From Laetiporus sulphureus 93-53 (Eukaryota; Basidiomycota; Agaricomycetes; Polyporales; Laetiporaceae): 64,000 nt of DNA. The stretch spans positions 474,926 to 538,925 of the forward strand of contig NW_024468521.1 in the NCBI RefSeq assembly GCF_001632365.1. Direction: 5' to 3'. Position numbers and translations under genes: made by a program. A model generated the notes under the pieces. It ran no database searches, had not been told where the DNA came from, and saw nothing but the letters and a program-made list of their open reading frames with translations. Positions 46,704-55,715 of the stretch are shown one piece after another. The stretch's first letter is position 1. Each line of letters begins with the position of its first letter.

Positions 46704-46717
46704 TTAGAAACAATCTG
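46704..46717 (+). promoter_or_regulatory. B2 self-priming site
   Basis: TTAGAAACAATCTG directly follows the LTR. AGAAACAATCTG (46706-46717) is an exact 12-nt complement of CAGATTGTTTCT at 46478-46489, 32 bases after the TATA box. No tRNA-type TGG primer site is present. Confidence 0.8.
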
Positions 46718-46740
46718 ACCATTTTCTGTGCCCCTGCTTA

Positions 46741-47594
46741 GTGTCTAACACAAGTGGCCACGTATTTCAGTGCAAGCAGTTTCAGCCATAGTGTGCGGCT
46801 TTTTTAACAAACATTCCAATCTGATCTCTACCTGGCATGAGCCTCAGCAAGACTCTGAGCCGCCCAAGGCACCAAAGTGCAAGGCCACCCCCGGGATCGA
46901 CCTCGACGCTCACTACAAGCATCAGGAAACCAATAAGAAGCACGGAAGGCTCCTCACCCTTGCCTCACTAGGCACCTCATTCACAGACAGGCAGCATGCA
47001 GCAGCCAGGGTCATCAATACTATGCACATCATAAAGCGTGGAATCATCTGCAAGCCTCGTGATCACACCCCACCACTTAAATGCTATAAGCCCAGATGAC
47101 GATGCCTCACTACTGGTAGTCACAAGCCAGCACCACCCACAGAGCTTATTACATCCAACGCAGTCCCTCTCCCCATCATCGCTCCCATCCCAGGATGGCC
47201 ACTACTGAACTTTGTAAAGACAAACCCCATTGCTCGCCCCATTCACCCATTCCCATCCCGAGTCAGACTGACGATTCACATCGAGATGCTCACAAAACAA
47301 GTGGACGCTACTCACTTTCAGCTCCAGCCTATCCTAGGAGCCTTCACATATCGTCTCAAAGACGAGCATCAGGGGCCGATTTACAGCCTCGCTACAGAAC
47401 TTGACAAGGTCAGCACTGACCTACACACTGGAACGTGCACATACACATTCATCAAGAAGCAGGTCATAAACACAGTCTGTTTGGAGATAGGAGGCATTAG
47501 TTTCAAGCAGATAGGGAAGGAAGAAAGGCTGCAGGAGATCGCAAAAGCCCTGGTCTTTATCGCGAAGAAGCAATACTTGAACTTTTTGTATTAG
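46741..47594 (+). pseudogene. B2 extra ORF between 5' LTR and gag
   Basis: Counterpart of the B1 upstream ORF, with a small deletion near the start and a frame break near 47100. Kept blocks are KAPKCKATPGIDLDAHYKHQ, LLTLASLGTSFTDRQHAAAR, EMLTKQVDATHFQLQPILGA and QVINTVCLEIGGISFKQIGK. It ends 21 nt before gag. Both copies preserve amino-acid similarity over the same span, which argues it was coding. Unknown domain. Confidence 0.6.
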
Positions 47595-47615
47595 TCTACA
47601 TATCTTTACATCGCA

Positions 47616-49247
47616 ATGGAAGGAGCAGATCAAGCATATGCATCTACCTTCAGACAAAGAATGGAAGATATACTCCATCCTAACATCGAAGCAGCACAAG
47701 GTGGAAGTACCCCACGTGCATCACAATGCAATTCACCCGAGCCAGGGCTAGGACCCCAAGACTCTGTGTCGCAAGTTGGAGGACCCACATCCCTGACACC
47801 ATCACTCTTACCCACCTATGTCCCTCCCATCTGGGAGTTTGATGGACAACAATTCGAGCATCTAGAAGATGCCCTCAGGCAATCTGCTCTCGGAGAAGTC
47901 CCGGACCACATCCACGAATGGGTTATAGTTATCATGAAGCTTACGGTACACACGGAAGTCGCAAAAGTCGATAACGTGCTCGACAACAAACTGTACGAGC
48001 ATAAGAGAGCCTTCAACGCTGTCATCCAGACAAACTGAAGTGAACACCGATTAAAGAAGGCAGTCCTTCAGACGGAAATCAGAAAGCTGAAGGACATGAT
48101 CCAAGTGCAAGATGCACATATGACAGTTCTTAATGATGAGCTCACGGGAACACAAGGGGCAATGCTAGACATTGAGAAAGAAATGATGAAGATCAAGGCA
48201 GCAAACACTAAGCTGCGACATGAGCTAGCTTTGCTCAAGGCAAGCGGCGTCTCAATGGTGCAAGGTCAAACATCCGGCACAGTCCAATTGCACAAACCCC
48301 ATGTCAAAATTGCTGAACCTCCACACTACTCAGGCAAAGGAAGCCTGGAGGACTGGCTCCAACAACTTGATATATGGATGCGGTGGAACGAGATCAACGA
48401 TGACGAACATAAAATCACCACAGCACTGCTGCATTTGGAAGATGGTGCGTTCACCTACATGTCCAAGTACGCAACCAAGGCAGTGGCACAGCAGTCACTC
48501 AGTACATGGGAAGACTTCGTCGACATTCTCAAAGTGAACTACAGGACCCTCGACCCGGATAAGGATGCGCAGCAGCATTTGAAGGAAATCTGCAGCAAGA
48601 CGTATCCCACAATGGTATCCTTCACAGAAACGTTCTGCCAATGAGCCACCAAGACCAACTTGGGGCACACAGTGCTCATCGGTTATATCGCTGAACATCA
48701 AGACAAGGACGTCTGCCAGGCAATGGTAACCCATGACAGCTTAGGTATCGCAGACCCAACCACATGGCCAGAGTACCTCGATCTATGTTTGCAACTCAAG
48801 TCCAAGTTCAGAGCTGACAAAGCAGGACAGCGCGGAACAACAACAATGGCATCATCATCACAGGCACCAAAGCCTCGAAGAGACCTCAATGCAATGAATG
48901 TGGATCGAGTATCCACACTCACCAAGAAGCAAGAAGGCTGGCTGGAGAAGAAGCTGTGCGTATGATGCGGGAAACACCCCTTCATATTTAAACAGCACTG
49001 CCCAGACCCCAAATACAAAGGCAAATTCGAAATGCCAAGACGGGGACAAGCAACAAGGGCAATGTCTACAATGGTGACATCAAGCAGCTCCGACGACGGC
49101 AAGGTGAGAGAGGAAGCAGTCCGTGCTTTCGTCGCCAGCTACGACATGAAAGGGAAAGAAAAGGATGCAGAACTGAAACCAGCTGTTGAAGCAGCTAGGA
49201 TCATGGAGGTGAAAGATGATGAGGATTTTCTTCAGTGGGTTCTCTGA
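47616..49247 (+). pseudogene. B2 gag
   Basis: One frame with TGA stops at 48036, 48642 and 48963. It carries MEGADQAYASTFRQRMEDIL, a coiled coil (KAANTKLRHELALLKASG), the capsid region SLEDWLQQLDIWMRWNEIND, and the CxxC remnant CGKHPFIFKQH. The stop at 48642 replaces a Trp kept in B1. Gag ends 13 nt inside the pol frame, in a -1 relation, which suggests frameshift expression in the live family. Confidence 0.88.
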
Positions 49248-52200
49248 GGTCTGGCCAGAGTTCCCATAAACATTGTAGTAGTACCTACTCGCTCTCGCAT
49301 GTACCAGTATCAAGTTTTCTATATATCGCATCTACTGGTTCGTCAAAACATGCGATCGATTTACCTGTTCACCTCAAACAGGGAGTAAGGGAAGTCCAGA
49401 CTGAGACACTCCTCGATTCAGGAGCATATTCTTGCTACATCAACCCATGGCTGGTTGATCAGTTGAGACTTGCTACGATCTCACTTGAGAAGGAGATAAG
49501 GGTTTATAATGCAGATGCATCTCACAACAAAGGTGGAACCATTAAGAAAAGGGTTCTTCTTAGTATAACTATCGGAAACCACACAAGCAGACAAAGTCTT
49601 CTGGTTACCGATATAGGCCATAAGGACATTATACTAGGCATGAGTTTCCTCAAGGAGCACAATCCAGAAGTAAATTGGGGAAAACTCACAGTTGATTTCA
49701 CCCAATGCCCACAAAGATGTGCACCTTCACAGATAGCGATCCAGGAGGAGGACCTGGAAGACACAAACATCCCCCACATCGAAGACCTGATAGAGTTCGT
49801 CAGTTCCCAGGAGTTAGGTGACAACTGGAATGACATGGACAGCTTCATTAGATGGGTGTCATTATCAGAAGACCCTGATGCACAAGCCGTGACATCACTC
49901 ATTATGGGTCTTGACACCAAGAGGAATCAGGATAGAGCACCACAAAATGAAGAACAGGACAAAGACTACTGGTCAGCCTATATCCCCGAACACTTCCATG
50001 AGTATGGCAATGTGTTCTCCAAGAAGCAGTCAGAACGAATGCCCACAAGAAAGCCCTACGATCATCCAATCGAACTTGTTCCAGACCCATGCCCGGCAAA
50101 GTTATATCCTATGAACCTACAGGAAAGAAATTCGCTCGACACATGAATAGACCAAGAGTTGGTCAAAGGATACATCAAGAGATCAAGAAGTCCAACAGCA
50201 GCACCTGTCTTCTTCGTCAAAAAGAAAGACGGATCACTGAGGCTAGTACAAGACTATAGGAACCTTAACACAGTAACAAAGAAGAACAAGTTCCCAATCC
50301 CACGCATTTTGGACCTCATCGACAGACTCTCACATGCTAGCATATTTACGAAGCTTGATCTGAGATGGGGGTTCAACAACATAAGGATTAGGGAGGGAGA
50401 CGAAGAAAAAGCCGCCTTTATCACACATTGTGGCCTCTTCAAACCCACCATAATGTACTTCGGTTTCTGCAACGCTCCCAGCACCTTCCAAACAATGATG
50501 ATTACAGTCCTTGAAGACTTAATTCGTACTGAAAGGTGGTAGTCTACCTAGACGACGAAACTATTCTAACCATTAAATTATAGGCTTTTGCCAATAACTA
50601 GGAATGGTTTTACCATCAAATTTTAACATTAGGTTTCCAAACTCTTAGTTAGCATTATTGATTAACTTTCTTGCATATAGTACTGTACCAGGCCGAGTTT
50701 ATTTTCATCTTTGGGTCAGAACAAGGCTCACCCAGCCTGCAAGAACTGGCACGCCAACGCGATAATCCTGAGGCTTTTGAGGCACTAAGACTACAGATCA
50801 TTTTTACAGATGATGTCGAAGAACACCGACGACTAGTAAAAGCAGTTCTACAGCACCTCCAGGACAATGACTTATATGCCAAACTGGAGAAATGCTTCTT
50901 TGAACAGTCCTCAATCGAGTACCTTGGCATGATCATCAGCAAGAACTCAGTACAGATGGACCCTGCTAAAGTTGAAGGTGTACTTGGCTGGCCCGCACCT
51001 ACTAAGGTTAAACAAGTACAGGCCTTTTTAGGATTCGTGAATTTCTACAGGCGATTTATAAAGGACTTTGCGAAACTCGCACGACCTTTAACACTTCTCA
51101 CCTGTAAGGACGTGCCCTGGCAATGGAAGGAAGAGCAAGACCAAGCCTTCAGTGCACTCAAAACAGCATTCACTTCAGCCCTGATCCTACAACTCCCCAA
51201 CGACACTGCACCCTACTGACTGGAGACAGATTCTTCAGACTATGCAACTGGTGCAGTACTCGAACAACTGGGAGAAGACAAGCTTTAGCATCCAGTCGCA
51301 TACTACTCCAAGTCACTCAATGAACATGAGCGAAACTACGAGATTTACGACAAGGAGATGCTTGCAATCATTAGGGCACTAGAAGAATACACCCAGGACC
51401 CATTGAGATTTGGTCAGACCATCTCAACCTTACATACTTCTGTCAGGCACAGAAATTATCCCAGCGTCAAGCGCGCTGGGCATTATACCTCACACGATTC
51501 AATTTTGTACTCAGTCACTGACCTGGAAAGACAATGCTACATGCTGATCCTCTGTCCAGGAGGCCAGACCATGAGAGGGGGGTAGACAGCGACAATTCGA
51601 ACCAAATGCTGTTAAAACCTGAATTTTTCGCTATCAATGCGATCCGACCCACTCACACATCTGAAGTTGATGATGCTCAACTACTGGAAAGGATCAAGAA
51701 GGCACTCACAGATGACATGATGACCAAGGATTATCGTGCACTTTTGACTACAGGACAGCACGATTTTAGAAAAAATCTCGCAGAATGGAACTTTGAGCAC
51801 GGACTGCCACTCCATCGTGGAAAGGTTTACGTCCCAAAAGATCAACAACTATGCCTCGACCTAATAAAGCTCCATAATGACACATTACCAGCTGGACACC
51901 CAGGCAGGTTCAAGACGTTGGAGCTTATCACTCGGAATTATTGGTGGCCAGGAATGTCTGTAATGGTTAAGCAATATGTACAAGGCTGCGACAGTTGTCA
52001 ACGCAACAAGTACTCCAGAGAAAAACCATGTGGACTACTACAATCAAATGAGGTACCAGGAGGACCATGAAAAATCGTCACAGTCAATCTCATCACACAA
52101 CTTCCACCAGCCATGGACTTTAGGGGAGAAAGGAAGATGGCAATACTTGTCATCGTAGACAGACTCACGAAGTGAGCGCACTTCTATGCAATGGATGACA

Positions 52201-53210
52201 CAGTCACATCGTCGCAAGTCGCTAACGTATTCTATAATGAAGTCTTCAAACTCCACGGATTGCCACGCCAGATTATCTCAGACAGAGGTACTCAATTTGC
52301 GAGCAAACTATTCCAGGAGTTTTACCAGAAGCTCAGTATTAAGTCTACAATGTCTACAGCATATCATCCCCAAACAGACGGTCAGATGGAAAGGGTTAAC
52401 CAGGTGTTGGAACAGTACCTTCACATGTACTGTAACCACAGACAAAATGATTGAGTCCATTACCTGCCAACAGCAGAAGTTTCATACAACAACCAGACCC
52501 ATGAGTCCACTGCACTTTCCCCATTCTTTGTCGAATATGGCTGACATCCAAAAATGGCACCAGACGTACACGAATCAATATGTCACCCTTCATTGGAACA
52601 TCTATTTGCCCACCGATCCGAGGCACAAGAACAGGCAAAGGCAGCATTGGAAGTTTCAGCTTCACGAATGAAATGGTACTTCGATGAGAAAAAGGGAGAA
52701 GTCCCATTCAAAGTCGGATACCTAGTACTACTCAAAGAAAAAGATCTCAGAGTAAAAGTTAAATCCGCAAAGCTAAGCACACAAAACTTCGGACTGTACA
52801 AAGTACTTCAGAAACTAGGCCCAGTCACGTTCAGACTGGAATTGCCCAGGCAGATGAAGGTCCATCCAGTCTTCCATGCCAGCAAGTTGATCATGTACCA
52901 TCAAGACACGGTCACAAACCATGAGCCCCCAAAGCCCCCAGCTATAGAAATCGAAGGAGAGCCAGAATTCGAAGTTGAAGAAATACTAGACTCAAAGGTC
53001 GTGAGGGGAAGGGTCCAATACCTCGTCAAATGGAAAGGCTATGACCATTCCGATGAAACATGGGAACCCCGAACAAATCTCACCAACACCGATGAGCCTC
53101 TTCAAGAATTCCACCAGCAACACCCAGATGCAGCCAAAGCACCAATCAGGGTCATCACTTTTGGTGGAAAATGCTTCGAATTATCCTCATACAGTATGAA
53201 GTTGCACTGA
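49235..53210 (+). pseudogene. B2 pol: protease, RT (interrupted), RNase H, integrase, chromodomain
   Basis: The protease keeps LLDSGAYSCYINPWLVDQ. RT motifs run to VVYLDD, where an insertion (about 50558-50795) cuts the domain, then resume at IFTDDVEEHRRLVKAVLQ. RNase H has LETDSSDYATGAVLEQLGED followed by a TAG where B1 keeps Trp, then the frameshift shared with B1. Integrase and chromodomain ([39 protein letters not shown]) match B1 almost exactly, including the four Trp-to-TGA stops. Confidence 0.92.
50558..50795 (+). mobile_element. Foreign insertion in B2 RT, right after the catalytic YLDD
   Basis: Absent from B1, where GACGAC is followed directly by ATCCTCATATTTACG. The first half is AT-rich. 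The second half is open and reads LYQAEFIFIFGSEQGSPSLQ and ELARQRDNPEAFEALRLQ, in frame with the RT that follows. No clear inverted ends or target duplication were found. Confidence 0.6.
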
Positions 53211-53626
53211 TCTCCACACACAGAATCAATATGTCGGACCATCTGGATGAGTTCTTCCTGTATCATAAAATGACAGATCTCACCAAATCACCAAAAAAAT
53301 CCTCAAATGAAGCAGCAGGATGAGATATTTATGCAGCAGAAATGCACAAAATCCCTCTGCATTCACGAGCTGTGGTAGGAACGGGAGTCGCAATTGACCC
53401 TCCCAAACACACCTATACACAAATAGCTCCACGCAGCAGACTGGCTGCATGAGGAATTGATGTGGGTGCAGGAGTCGTTGACCCTGATTACACTGGAGAA
53501 CTCAAGGTCGTACTGATTAACACAATAGATTTCGTATTTTCGGTCAAGCTGGGAGACAGAATAGCCCAGATAATATTACATCCAAGGGCTTCCCTCCCAA
53601 AGCTACCAAATGTTGCGAGCAACTAG
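53171..53626 (+). pseudogene. B2 dUTPase ORF overlapping the end of pol
   Basis: Same length (456 nt) and position as in B1: ATG at 53171 inside the chromodomain frame, 40-nt overlap in the -1 frame, TAG at 53624-53626. Motif 2 APRSRLAA, motif 3 GIDVGAGVVDPDYTGELKVV and motif 4 GDRIAQIIL are visible. A TGA at 53321 replaces the motif 1 Trp that B1 keeps (AAG-W-DIYAAE), and a TGA at 53450 is shared with B1. Motif 5 is absent: the downstream alternative frame has no glycine-rich GFGST-like stretch before the polypurine tract (about 53661-53681). Confidence 0.85.
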
Positions 53627-53681
53627 AACGAGAAATAAAGGTTTTAGCTCCTCAGGACAATGAGCCTTGAGAGGGGGGTAG

Positions 53682-54397
53682 TGTCACAGATTTTTGCCAC
53701 AAAGTTCGCACGTGACTTTTCTCACACCACAGATCATGTGCTTCACCAATATCTCATGCCACTCAGCCACAGACCTGACGTGTAGAGATCAGGTGATAGT
53801 CCACATCACATGTTATGGTTCAGACCCACGGATGATATGGTCGGACCTGTCTATTCCAGGATACAATAGAGGCACCCATTTGGAAACAAAGGGAACAAGG
53901 GCTATTGTTGCGCATCGGCCTCCCACCTCCTATTAGTTTAGCCAGAAGCCAAGATAGGATGGATTATCTCACCGTTGCCACAGGAGTACATCGATCTTCT
54001 CATCTATTGTTCTACTTATGGATAGATCTTCCCACTCATTGTTCCATGTATGAGATAGTTGCCTAGATACATAGATAGCCAATCATCTATTTTATAGTAG
54101 TGGTACGATGAAGGTTATGTAATCAGGCTCCTGTACATGTATATAAGACCAGCATGTAGAGGACGAGACTTCAGATTGTTTCTCCTCATCTACCACTGTA
54201 GCACCTACTGAGCCTACCAGCTCCTGCATATATCTCTCACCCTTCCAAGCACTTGCTTCATCGACAAGTAAGTCTTAGGCTCTTGCACCACATAAGTGTT
54301 CAGGGGGATTATAGGGATCAGGGGGACCAGGGCAGCACGTTCCACGTGACTGTCCCTTTTTAGTCTTTTTGATCTCTTATCCAGCGGTGCTGTGACA
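53682..54397 (+). repeat. B2 3' LTR
   Basis: 716 bp. A mosaic: the first 277 bases match the B1 3' LTR, and after AAGATAGG (53951-53958) it follows the B2 5' LTR type instead (ATGGATTATCTCACC). Confidence 0.94.
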
Positions 54398-54399
54398 GT

Positions 54400-54605
54400 T
54401 GCTTCCGCTGCTGCTTATGATACTAGTCTTACATTCTTCCTTAGTAATACTTTTGTCCTACATGTATAAAAGCTGTGACAGTTCATTAGGAATCGTCGCA
54501 GGTACAACGCCAGTAGTCTCTCGACGTACCTTCCTATCCATCCTCTTTGCTCCTCACTGCCTTCGCTCCTCGTGTCGCTCTCATCTCCTGAGTCAAGCCA
54601 TTACA
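54400..54605 (+). repeat. Element A 3' LTR, right part
   Basis: 206 bp matching 28676-28881, ending GCCATTACA, followed by the CTGAA target duplication (54606-54610). Confidence 0.92.
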
Positions 54606-54750
54606 CTGAACCACAGCTTGTTGAAACTCCGCCCAGTTTGCCCCCAGACATAATGTCCACATTTTTAACGGTGCGCACACCAATCACCAAATTCCTCATG
54701 TACTTGGACTTACGGAGATGCTATGCTTCGGCAGGATCTATTCGCTGTCT

Positions 54751-55080
54751 CACAGCCTGCATAGATTTATTTTTCCACGGGAAACCTGATGCAAAAAATG
54801 GTGAAAATATCTTATGTCTGGATATGGAAATAGTTTGGAAATTGGGCAGAGACAATTAAATTATGTTACAATTGTTTCACCGAAAAGTATCAGCAATAGT
54901 GAAACTATTTCCCAAAGGAAGATATTTCAGTCCAAAAATATGTGATACCGATATGTTTCGGTGAAGCAATTGTAACATAATTCAATTGTTTCCACCCGAT
55001 TTCCAAACTATTTTCATATCCAGGCTTAAGATATTTTTTTATCAGGTTTCCCGTGGAAAAATAAATCTGTGCAGGCTGTG
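54751..55080. mobile_element. MITE-like foldback element
   Basis: 330 bp with near-perfect inverted arms of about 130 bp. Left CACAGCCTGCATAGATTTAT pairs with the complement of the right end ATAAATCTGTGCAGGCTGTG. Flanks TCT (54748-54750) and TCT (55081-55083) suggest a 3-bp target duplication. It has CAC ends and no coding capacity. CAC termini with a 3-bp duplication resemble CACTA/CMC-type elements, but family is not settled. Confidence 0.75.
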
Positions 55081-55123
55081 TCTTGCATCTTGTACAGGTA
55101 CCGCCCTGTGAAGGCCTATTAAT

Positions 55124-55333
55124 TCACGGCTTGGCATCTGCCTCGTATATGTCATAATGAAGCACATCATCGGCTATCCCAATGAGCCTCTCTTTTTGCT
55201 GTAAATCGGCGACCAGTATGTTACATCCCACTTTGCTAGTATATGGTCGCCGAGGTGGCATGGTTGATGCATTGGCACGTAGACTCGGGTCTTGGCTTAT
55301 GCATGCTCCAGCAATTTGCGTGCAGTCCTGCAC
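55124..55333 (-). other. Unrecognised open fragment in the copy 2 spacer
   Basis: Minus-strand frame with a coding look (TMPPRRPYTSKVGCNILVAD, LQQKERLIGIADDVLHYDIY) ending at a TGA, inside sequence that copy 1 lacks. It could be the tail of a captured or decayed gene. No family recognised. Confidence 0.25.
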
Positions 55334-55715
55334 AAAGAATCAGCAACTTGCACCCTGACTGTGCCTGACACCGTCGGAGAGCCGGGATCTGATACCCTGG
55401 AGCCCTAAAAGGAAATATTTATCTCAGTAGGCCAATCTCGTTTGCGTCACAAGGTCGCTGAACGCTCAACAAGCTGCTCAGCTGAGACTCGTGTGGGACA
55501 GCTGCACAGTGGTGAGCTTCGCTTGCATCAACTATTTCCGAGAGGGCAAGCTGAAGGGTTGTGCCGAAGTATTGGAGCGCATTGTGACTCTTGCCCTTGT
55601 TTTTGACCAACGCCACTCGACATCGCGTTTTAACGCGACATGCATATCTTATCTCCAGCTCTCTTGCTCAGTCTTTTCCCTCTTCAATTGCTAGTGGGGC
55701 TCATCGCGACTCAGC

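Larger units (their letters stand above)
45988..54397 (+). mobile_element. LTR retrotransposon B2 (same family as B1), plus strand
   Basis: 8410 bp with 716-bp LTRs, flanked by GTTGC on both sides (45983-45987 and 54398-54402). That target spans the right end of C and the A LTR, so B2 arrived after C. Same organisation as B1, in opposite orientation, plus a foreign insertion of about 238 bp in RT. Dead by stops, a frameshift and the insertion. Confidence 0.94.
28432..54605 (+). mobile_element. LTR retrotransposon A (Ty3/gypsy chromovirus), split by nested insertions
   Basis: Outer element of the nest. LTRs start TGTCATGATC and end GCCATTACA, and the element is flanked by CTGAA on both sides (28427-28431 and 54606-54610). 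Its own sequence is 28432-35610 (minus solo LTR D) plus 54400-54605. Pieces in order: 5' LTR, primer site, gag, protease, RT, RNase H, integrase, chromodomain-like segment, polypurine tract (about 35354-35366), 3' LTR. Every ORF is damaged by stops or frameshifts, so it is dead. Confidence 0.92.

Noticed and set aside
51217..53452. UGA read as tryptophan in element B
   Set aside because: Many other Trp codons in the same ORFs are TGG, some private stops are TAA or TAG, and the shared TGA codons fall inside the tract that conversion homogenised.
37147..54397. B1 and B2 as a single inverted duplication event
   Set aside because: Each has its own target-site duplication and their gag regions are clearly diverged, so they inserted separately.
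35367..54605. B2 inserted directly into the A LTR
   Set aside because: The B2 target duplication GTTGC includes bases of the right end of element C, so C was there first.
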